From positions 13,048-18,176 of the forward strand of contig DHIZ01000011.1 of assembly GCA_002404055.1 (NCBI GenBank): a stretch of DNA of 5,129 nt. The letters are read 5' to 3'. The notes beneath the pieces were generated by a model. The model was not told the DNA's origin. It ran no database searches and saw only the letters and a list, made by a program, of their open reading frames with translations. The stretch comes from Chloroflexi bacterium UBA4733 (GTDB lineage: Bacteria > Chloroflexota > UBA4733). This document shows positions 1-4,773 of the stretch, piece by piece; within the stretch, counting starts at the first letter, position 1; the number at the start of each line of letters is the position of its first letter. The translations under genes and the position numbers were made by a program.

Positions 1-2
1 GC

Positions 3-404
3 GTTGCCGTTGCCGGCAAAGGTTAAGGTGAAACTCAATCCCGGATTTTCGGCGGCGAAGCGCGGAATCAGCGTTTTCACGGTGAAGGCGGTGCGCGGGT
101 CCGCCTGCTCCGTTCCCCAGTTCTGCCAGACCTGCAACAGCAGGTTGGCCCTGGTGGCCTTGGCAACCGCAGCCACCGTCGGGCTCGCCGCCGCCGTTGT
201 GGCGCTGGAGATAGAGGTGGCGGGCGCCTGCGTGGTGGCGGCCGTGACCGCCGCCGCCGCAGTCGTCACGCTTGCCGCTGCTGTCGTGAGCGACGACGTC
301 ACCGCTCCCGATGCGCCGCAGCCAGCCAGCACCAGCGTGGAGCCGACCGCCATGCTTGTGCCCGCCATCGCTCGCAGACAGGTACGCCGGGTAAACCTGG
401 CCAT
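3..404 (-). CDS. ABC transporter substrate-binding lipoprotein, N-terminal part (runs off the left edge)
   Basis: This is the start of a secreted lipoprotein that probably captures a sugar or similar solute for an ABC importer. 134 residues are visible. Residues 5-11 (TRRTCLR) resemble a twin-arginine export signal. A hydrophobic stretch follows and ends in the lipobox L26-A-G-C29, so Cys29 would be lipidated after cleavage. Residues 30 to about 86 are a low-complexity Ala/Thr/Ser/Val linker, common in Gram-positive-type and Chloroflexota binding proteins. The folded domain begins near residue 87 (NLLLQVWQNWG), and LIPRFAAENPGL at 112-123 matches the first helix of family-1 extracellular solute-binding proteins ('...F.. 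..PgI'). The ATG is chosen because GGGAGGA (409-415 on the complement) precedes it by 4 nt. It diverges from the oxidoreductase gene and has its own promoter and candidate operator. The ligand is unknown; the family call rests on the N-terminus only. Confidence 0.85.
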   Translation of the reverse strand, partial: MARFTRRTCLRAMAGTSMAVGSTLVLAGCGASGAVTSSLTTAAASVTTAAAAVTAATTQAPATSISSATTAAASPTVAAVAKATRANLLLQVWQNWGTEQADPRTAFTVKTLIPRFAAENPGLSFTLTFAGNGN

Positions 405-450
405 TGTGTCCTCCCAACTCTCGGACCACAGAGCGCCACGGTGCGCCTAC

Positions 451-462
451 TAAAACGTTGTA
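451..462. promoter_or_regulatory. Candidate LacI-family operator
   Basis: TAAAACGTTGTA is a 12-bp near-perfect palindrome around a central CG, with one mismatched pair (453/460). LacI/GalR repressors with a hinge leucine bind palindromes with a central CG, often with an AACGTT core. The repressor encoded at 1647-2690 has such a leucine (Leu57) and a Val15-Thr16 recognition pair, close to the type seen in CcpA/PurR-like members. The site covers the expected transcription start of the divergent binding-protein gene, where a bound repressor would block initiation. The binding itself is inferred. Confidence 0.45.
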
Positions 463-465
463 CGT

Positions 466-494
466 ATGCTATACCTCACCAGCACGGTTGTCAA
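466..494 (-). promoter_or_regulatory. Sigma70-type promoter for the substrate-binding protein gene
   Basis: On the minus strand a perfect -35 box TTGACA (489-494) is separated by exactly 17 bp from TAGCAT (466-471), which matches the -10 consensus at 4 of 6 positions. Transcription would begin near 459, giving a 5' leader of about 55 nt before the ATG at 404. The spacing and perfect -35 make this the best promoter in the window. I found no equally convincing promoter pointing toward the oxidoreductase. Confidence 0.6.
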
Positions 495-530
495 ATGGCG
501 TCCGTGATCGGGCGATACACCGCAGAGATC

Positions 531-536
531 AAGGAG
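531..536 (+). promoter_or_regulatory. Ribosome binding site fixing the oxidoreductase start
   Basis: AAGGAG sits 5 nt before the ATG at 542. It decides against the longer open frame beginning at 404, whose first 46 codons would overlap the divergent promoter region. Confidence 0.8.
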
Positions 537-541
537 CTGTC

Positions 542-1579
542 ATGACCCGGCCCTACCGAGTGGCCGTCGCCGGCTGCCACCGCATGCTGGAACGGCGTGT
601 TGCCAACCACAACTGGGCAGCCGCCTTCGCAGCAGTGCCGACCAGCCAGGTGGTCGCCGTATTCGACCGCGACGCCGCCACGCGCCGTGCCTTTGTCGAC
701 TGCTGGGGCGGAATGCCGGACTACAGCGACTTCCAGCAGATGGTGGACGACATCCGGCCCGACATTGTCTGCATCGCCACCCGGCAGACGATGCATGCCG
801 ACCAGGTCGAAGCCGCCGCTGCTGTCGGCGTCCAGGGCATCCTCTGCGAGAAACCGCTGGCCACCTCCATGCAGGAGACCCAGCGCATCATCGCTGCCTG
901 CAAGCGCCACGGCGTGACGTTCACCTACGGGCTGGACCGCCGCTGGTTCCCCTATCACCGCATGCTCATCGACCTCCTTCGCGGCGGCGCCATCGGCGAG
1001 GTCCGCGCTGTCGTCGCCTTCGGTCAGAGCAGCCTCCTCTTCCAGGGTTGCCACTGGTTTGACCGGGTACTGGAGATCGCCGGCGACCCGGAGATCGCCT
1101 GGGTAACGGGCAAAGTCGAGCCGATGGACACTGAACCGCCTACATCGACCCGGCGGCTGGACCCACCCGGCAGCTGCCATGTGCAATTTGCCAACGGTGT
1201 GGAAGCGTTCATCTCCTCTGCCGGCTATAGCCGCGGCTTCGACATGGGTTTCGACATCGTCGGCAGCCGCGGCCGCCTGGTAGTCCTCGGCGAAGGAGCC
1301 GACACCCGCCTCTGGAGCGTCGCCGACGACGGTCGCACGCCGGTACTACAGCAGATACCAGCAGTGGAGAACACGCCCCCCTGGCCCCTGGTCGTCCAGG
1401 ATCTTATCAAAGCCATCAAGCAGCAACGGCCGACGCACTGCGACCTCGCCTGCGCCCGCCGCGCCATGGAACTGACCTTCGCTGTCCATCAATCCAGCCG
1501 CGAAGGCGGGCGACGGGTGACGCCGGCAGAGATTGACCCGGAACTGCGCATCACATCATTGGCGTGGGGGAACGAGTGA
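542..1579 (+). CDS. Gfo/Idh/MocA-family oxidoreductase
   Basis: A 345-residue NAD(P)-dependent dehydrogenase-type protein; the family oxidises or reduces sugars, inositols and related polyols in the cytoplasm. The N-terminal Rossmann half starts at VAVAGCHRM (7-15), with Asp42 ending the second strand (VVAVFDRD) and DIVCIAT at 74-80. The family motif EKP is at 103-105 (GILCEKPLA), followed by the 'GVTFTYGLDRRWFPYH' segment (124-139), GAIGEV (149-154) and GCHWFD (169-174), equivalent to the catalytic-helix His motif. DIVGSRGRLVV is the usual C-terminal strand. The start at 542 is chosen because AAGGAG (531-536) lies 5 nt upstream; the frame is open back to 404 but has no comparable site there. 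Odd: the dinucleotide loop normally reads GxGxxG but here is G11-C-H13-R-M-L16. It is first of the plus-strand gene group, 67 bp before the repressor gene. The substrate is not identifiable. Confidence 0.9.
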   Translation: MTRPYRVAVAGCHRMLERRVANHNWAAAFAAVPTSQVVAVFDRDAATRRAFVDCWGGMPDYSDFQQMVDDIRPDIVCIATRQTMHADQVEAAAAVGVQGILCEKPLATSMQETQRIIAACKRHGVTFTYGLDRRWFPYHRMLIDLLRGGAIGEVRAVVAFGQSSLLFQGCHWFDRVLEIAGDPEIAWVTGKVEPMDTEPPTSTRRLDPPGSCHVQFANGVEAFISSAGYSRGFDMGFDIVGSRGRLVVLGEGADTRLWSVADDGRTPVLQQIPAVENTPPWPLVVQDLIKAIKQQRPTHCDLACARRAMELTFAVHQSSREGGRRVTPAEIDPELRITSLAWGNE

Positions 1580-1626
1580 GGTCTCCCGTCCTTCCCTCTG
1601 GTATCCTCTCTAACAGTTTGCAGCAA

Positions 1627-1636
1627 CTAAAAGGTT
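1627..1636 (+). promoter_or_regulatory. Possible half-operator upstream of the repressor gene
   Basis: CTAAAAGGTT matches CTAAAACGTT at 450-459 in 9 of 10 bases. It ends 10 nt before the GTG start of the LacI-type gene, a position where autoregulation would be possible. The central CG of the first site is GG here and the right half is not palindromic, so this may be chance. Confidence 0.15.
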
Positions 1637-1646
1637 TGAGCAGAAC

Positions 1647-2690
1647 GTGGTCCGGCTCATCGACATCGCGAAGCATGCGAATACCTCGGTAACGACCGTC
1701 TCCATTGTGCTGGGTAATCGCCCAAATACTGTGGCGATCTCCGGTGGCACGCGCCAGGCGGTGGTGGCGGCGGCGCGGGAGCTGGGCTACGCACCGGATA
1801 TGGCTGCCCGGCGTCTGCGCCGCAACGGCGGTGGTGAGCGGACGATCGTGCTGGCGATTGCTCATCCCGTCGATGGCCGGCTGTCGCTGATCAGTCGCAT
1901 CGTGGCCAGTGTGCAGCGGCAGTTGCACGTCCTGCGCGACGACCTGGCCGGAACCGGCGTGGTGCAACTGATCGTGGAAACCTACGAGTTGGGAGCGCTG
2001 CGCCAGTTGCGCGGGCTGAGCGATCCTTTCTGGTTTAATGGTCTGCTCGTGACCAACACGGCGCCGGAGGACGACGCCTATCTGGAGGCGCTCACGCCCA
2101 GCGTGCCTATCGTGCTCTTCCAACGCGCCACGCGCCACAGCTCGGTCAACACCGACAGCGAGCTAGTGGGCCGCATGGCGACCCAGCATCTGATCGATCT
2201 CGGACACCGCCGGATCGCCCTGATCTACCCGGATGCCGGCTCCCAGGCGCAGGCGTTGCGCATTCGCGGCTTCCAGGAAACAATGCAGCGCGCCGGACTG
2301 CCGGCGGGGGCGGAGGCGGTGACGCACGGCGGTGACTGGGCTGCCGGAGCATACAACGCCGCGCAACAGTTGCTCAGCCCCTCCACTGGCGCGCGACCGA
2401 CGGCGCTGTTCGCCACGAACGATCTGCTGGCCATCGGGGCGATGCGGGCGATCCGTGACTGGGGCTTACGCATCCCTGAGCAGATTGCCGTCGTTGGTTG
2501 CGACGACGCGGAGTTTGCCGGCTATCAGGAGCCGCCCTTGACGACCGTCCATCTGCCCATCGAAGAGATGGCGGCGCGGGCGACTTCCATCCTGCTCGAC
2601 CTGATCCGCCAGCGTGTGACGGCGCCGATTCAGGAGTCGTTTCCTGCCCATCTGGTAGTACGCCGCTCCAGCGGACCACCCGCGGCATAA
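1647..2690 (+). CDS. LacI/GalR-family transcriptional repressor
   Basis: A 347-residue ligand-responsive DNA-binding protein, of usual family length. The N-terminal helix-turn-helix covers about residues 3-50 (RLIDIAKHANTSVTTVSIVL, then TRQAVVAAARELGYAPD). The hinge helix is AARRLRR (53-59), with Leu57 as the lever that inserts into the centre of the operator. The rest is a periplasmic-binding-protein-like sensor: FWFNGLLVTNT, HLIDLGHRRIALIYPD, RIRGFQETMQRAGL, TALFATNDLLAIGAMRAIRDWGLRIPEQIAVVGCDD, and PPLTTVHLPIEEMAARA near the C-terminus, all standard family landmarks. The start is a GTG; only a weak GAG at 1638-1640 lies at a suitable distance, and no other in-frame start fits the domain. 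It is 67 bp downstream of the oxidoreductase gene in the same direction and probably controls this locus, including the divergent transporter gene. The effector is likely a sugar or derivative (inference). Confidence 0.93.
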   Translation: MVRLIDIAKHANTSVTTVSIVLGNRPNTVAISGGTRQAVVAAARELGYAPDMAARRLRRNGGGERTIVLAIAHPVDGRLSLISRIVASVQRQLHVLRDDLAGTGVVQLIVETYELGALRQLRGLSDPFWFNGLLVTNTAPEDDAYLEALTPSVPIVLFQRATRHSSVNTDSELVGRMATQHLIDLGHRRIALIYPDAGSQAQALRIRGFQETMQRAGLPAGAEAVTHGGDWAAGAYNAAQQLLSPSTGARPTALFATNDLLAIGAMRAIRDWGLRIPEQIAVVGCDDAEFAGYQEPPLTTVHLPIEEMAARATSILLDLIRQRVTAPIQESFPAHLVVRRSSGPPAA

Positions 2691-2696
2691 TAGATA

Positions 2697-2797
2697 GGGC
2701 CGCGACTGCGGTCTGCGGCTGAAAGACAGGACTGCGGTCCTCGGGGAGGCCACGCACGGCAGTGCCGTCTTTGGGCCGCAGACCGCAGTCGCGGCCC
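2697..2797. repeat. Structured intergenic inverted repeat (REP/MITE-like)
   Basis: Two 31-bp arms (2697-2727 and 2767-2797) are inverted copies with 29 of 31 positions paired; one of the two exceptions would be a G-U pair in RNA. The 39-bp centre has its own palindromes: AGGAC-tgcg-GTCCT (2728-2741) and ACGGCA-g-TGCCGT (2756-2768). The word GACTGCGGTC occurs at 2704-2713, again at 2730-2739, and as its complement at 2781-2790, so the element looks built from a duplicated unit. It begins 6 bp after the repressor stop and ends 21 bp before the next start. No T-run follows the last arm, so it is not a typical intrinsic terminator. It may be a mobile palindromic repeat, and in RNA it would form a long hairpin that could separate or stabilise transcripts. 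Lack of coding sense and position between genes support a non-coding role. Confidence 0.85.
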
Positions 2798-2804
2798 CCT
2801 CTTC

Positions 2805-2813
2805 AGAAAGGAA
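2805..2813 (+). promoter_or_regulatory. Ribosome binding site of the amidohydrolase gene
   Basis: AGAAAGGAA lies 5 nt before the ATG at 2819, directly after the inverted repeat. The frame stays open to a GTG at 2762, but that start lies inside the repeat and would add 19 residues before the conserved MAIDLHCH. Confidence 0.7.
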
Positions 2814-2818
2814 CCACC

Positions 2819-3835
2819 ATGGCCATCGACCTGCATTGCCACATCTTCCCGCCGGAGTACCTGCGCTTGGCACGGACGGATGGCGAACGTATCGGCGCGC
2901 GCATTTACCAGCGGGACGACGGGCGGACCTTCCTCCAGGCCCCCGGCGATTTCAACTACCCGCTCACCGACGATCTCTGGTCGGTGCCGGCGCTGGTGGA
3001 AGCGCTGGGCCGCCGTCACCTCACCGGCGCTGCGCTCTCGGTGGCGCCGCCCACGCTCTCCTACTGGGCCGATGCCGGCCTGGCCGCCGACATCTCCGCC
3101 GCCAACAACGACAGCATCGCCGAGGTCGTGCGGGCCCAGCCGGATCGCTTCGTCGGCCTCGCTACCGTGCCGCTTCAGGACGTGCCGCGCGCCATCCGGG
3201 AACTGGAACGCGCCATGAAGCAGCCCGAGTTGCGCGGCGTCATGATCGCCTCCCACGTCGGACCGAAGAACCTGGACCACCCTGATCTCTTCCCGTTCCT
3301 GGAAGCCTGCCAGGCGCTCGATGCCTGCGTCTTCGTCCATCCTTACGAGGTGCTGGGCAGCGAGCGCATGCAGGACTACTATATGTGGAACCTGATCGGC
3401 ATGGTGACGGAAACGTGCGTGGCCATTGAGTCGCTCATCTTCGGCGGCGTCTACGAGCGGCTGCCACGCCTCAAGACCTATTTCGCCCACGGCGGCGGCA
3501 GCTTCCCCTGGCTACGCGGCCGCGCCGAATACGGCTTCCATCACCTGATCACCCCCACCTTCAAGATCACGCGCTCGCCCAGCGACTACCTCGACCGCAT
3601 CTTTGTCGACAATATGGTCTACATCCCCTCGGCGTTGACCTGGCTGGCCGGCCAGTTGGGCAGCGACCACATCGCCGTGGGCAGCGACTACCCCTTTGAC
3701 ATCGGACCGCAGGACCCCACCGCCATCGTGCGCGAAGCACCGGAGTTGACAGATGCGGACCGGGAGAACATCCTTTATCGCACGGCGTGGCGCCTGCTGG
3801 GTGTTGAGGTCGGGAAGAGAGGCGTGGCGCCATGA
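2819..3835 (+). CDS. ACMSD-like amidohydrolase (metal-dependent hydrolase/decarboxylase)
   Basis: A 338-residue cytoplasmic TIM-barrel enzyme of the amidohydrolase-2 group, close in length and layout to 2-amino-3-carboxymuconate-6-semialdehyde decarboxylase (ACMSD). All expected metal and catalytic residues are present: H6 and H8 in LHCHIFPPEY, H174 in VFVHPYE, H224 in FAHGGGSFPWLRGR, and D290 in VGSDYPFDIG. Family members use one divalent metal, usually zinc, and catalyse nonoxidative decarboxylation or hydrolysis. The region after residue 40 (APGDFNYPLTDDLWSVPALV) lacks the arginine that binds the substrate carboxylate in true ACMSD, so the substrate is probably different; no other tryptophan or aminophenol pathway gene is seen. 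It lies downstream of the repressor and the structured repeat, with its own Shine-Dalgarno, and overlaps the next gene by 4 bp (ATGA), suggesting translational coupling. The context points to a role in the same catabolic pathway as the oxidoreductase. Confidence 0.9.
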   Translation: MAIDLHCHIFPPEYLRLARTDGERIGARIYQRDDGRTFLQAPGDFNYPLTDDLWSVPALVEALGRRHLTGAALSVAPPTLSYWADAGLAADISAANNDSIAEVVRAQPDRFVGLATVPLQDVPRAIRELERAMKQPELRGVMIASHVGPKNLDHPDLFPFLEACQALDACVFVHPYEVLGSERMQDYYMWNLIGMVTETCVAIESLIFGGVYERLPRLKTYFAHGGGSFPWLRGRAEYGFHHLITPTFKITRSPSDYLDRIFVDNMVYIPSALTWLAGQLGSDHIAVGSDYPFDIGPQDPTAIVREAPELTDADRENILYRTAWRLLGVEVGKRGVAP

Positions 3836-4149
3836 ACACCGAGCAGGCGGAAGCGCCGGCGCGACGAACCCGCTTCAGCGATGTCTGCGGGACGATCGAC
3901 GAGCTCAAGCGTCTTTTGCACCAAGAACCAGAGAGCAGCGTCGCTCAGCCCCAGGTGCTCGAGTCCCTCATCGACGACGCCCTCTTCATGGAAGCACGCA
4001 TGGAAGTGCGCCTCAAACAGTATCGAGGGCATTTCCTAACTCATGCGAGGCCCTCCCAGGAATGGGCAAGGACGCGTTTGGGGGAGCGGATGAGGTCCGG
4101 GCGGCCAGCGTCGGGAGCGGCGAGGGCGACGATGACGACCCCGGCGTAG
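3832..4149 (+). pseudogene. Small unknown gene, probably cut off by the adjacent insertion sequence
   Basis: The ATG overlaps the amidohydrolase stop (ATGA), so this was probably the next gene of the same operon. Residues 11-65 look like a genuine soluble, charged, helical protein (RFSDVCGTIDELKRLLHQ, then QVLESLIDDALFMEARMEVRLKQYR), with no signal peptide or membrane segment. I do not recognise the family. From about residue 66 (position 4027 onward) the frame runs antisense through the 3' end of the transposase and reads as low-complexity Arg/Ala/Gly until a stop at 4149. The likely reading is that an insertion removed the original C-terminus and the present 105-residue frame is a chimera of a native N-terminus and transposon antisense. 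It could instead be a naturally short gene whose stop was lost. The start is well supported; the end is not. Confidence 0.55.
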
Positions 4150-4325
4150 GTGAGGGCGACGCGGGCGGCGATGGCGGACCAGCCGGTGAGGGGTGGGCGC
4201 TGGAGATGGAAGAACAGAAAGACGTGGCCGAAGAAGCGTTCAATACTGGAGCGTTTGCCGAGTTCGTGGAGCGTCCAGGTGGGTGGCAGGCAGGAGCGGT
4301 TCTTGGTGCGTTTGGGGTTCCAGGG

Positions 4326-4347
4326 GCGCCGACGCGAAGCGGCCGTG
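4326..4347 (+). repeat. 22-bp repeat, copy 3 (at transposase frame break 3)
   Basis: Starts GCGCCGACGC and ends GCGGCCGTG on the plus strand, with the small hairpin CGC-GAA-GCG inside. It is the inverted copy of 4395-4416, with 21 of 22 bases identical. It lies between the segments reading VLGA and PWNPK, where the transposase changes frame. Confidence 0.8.
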
Positions 4348-4394
4348 CGCGAGCGCCTAAGACCGTGTGGATCCAGCGGATGAGGGCGAGGCCC

Positions 4395-4416
4395 CACGGC
4401 CGCTCCGCGTCGGCGC
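4395..4416 (-). repeat. 22-bp repeat, copy 2 (at transposase frame break 2)
   Basis: On the minus strand it starts GCGCCGACGC and ends GCGGCCGTG; the middle triplet is GGA instead of GAA. It falls exactly between RLDAA and WGLALIRW of the transposase, where the frame changes. With copy 3 it forms an inverted pair enclosing 47 bp. Confidence 0.8.
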
Positions 4417-4749
4417 GGCGTCAAGGCGCACCACGCGGGGTCGCAGGGCAGAGAGCTGGACGGCCAGCGTCAGCAAGCGTTGGGCGAAGGGGGCGTCGTG
4501 GGCATTGGCCGGCCAGAGCAAGAACAGGACGGGCAGACCGGAACCCCGGCAGAGCAGCGTATGCACCCGGAAGCCGCGCAAGAAGCGGGTGGGATGCTGC
4601 GCGGGAGCGTGACCAACCGCCGCATCCGGATCGTCCTTGCGCCAGGCCTTGATGGGCGCGCTGTCGATGATCAGATCGCGAGCGCTGATGACCCGACGGC
4701 GGATCGCCTCCCGGACCGTAACGACGAAGAGCAGTTCGCAGGGCGGCGC

Positions 4750-4773
4750 CACGGCCGCCTTCGGCGTCGGCGC
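4750..4773 (-). repeat. 24-bp repeat, copy 1 (at transposase frame break 1)
   Basis: Same repeat as at 4395-4416 and in the same orientation, but 2 bp longer because the internal hairpin is CGCC-GAA-GGCG rather than CGC-GAA-GCG. The two additional bases are complementary, so the hairpin is kept. It lies between WKRL and ELLFVV of the transposase, where the frame changes. Confidence 0.75.

Noticed and set aside
4..453. Plus-strand open frame of 149 codons at the left edge
   Set aside because: The opposite strand reads a clear lipoprotein signal, linker and binding-protein start with a strong ribosome binding site.
488..519. Plus-strand promoter for the oxidoreductase (TTGTCA and GATACA)
   Set aside because: The spacing is about 20 bp and the -10 match is poor; the same bases form a much better minus-strand -35 box.
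491..1186. Minus-strand open frame of 231 codons opposite the oxidoreductase gene
   Set aside because: It is a shadow of a well-supported plus-strand gene and shows no domain; its start region overlaps no good ribosome binding site.
2697..2797. Intrinsic terminator after the repressor gene
   Set aside because: The hairpin is very long and is followed by CCTCTTCAG rather than a T-run, so it does not fit a normal rho-independent terminator.
2630..3490. Long minus-strand open frame of 286 codons opposite the amidohydrolase gene
   Set aside because: The plus strand encodes a complete enzyme with all catalytic motifs; the antisense frame has no recognisable motif and is open because of GC-rich codon structure.
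3753..4652. Plus-strand open frame of 299 codons across the amidohydrolase end and the transposon
   Set aside because: It runs out of frame through two real genes and antisense to the transposase; the composition is Arg/Gly/Ala-rich without motifs.
4326..4773. CRISPR array, suggested by the three similar repeats
   Set aside because: The copies are in mixed orientation, irregularly spaced (47 and 333 bp apart) and inside a transposase gene.
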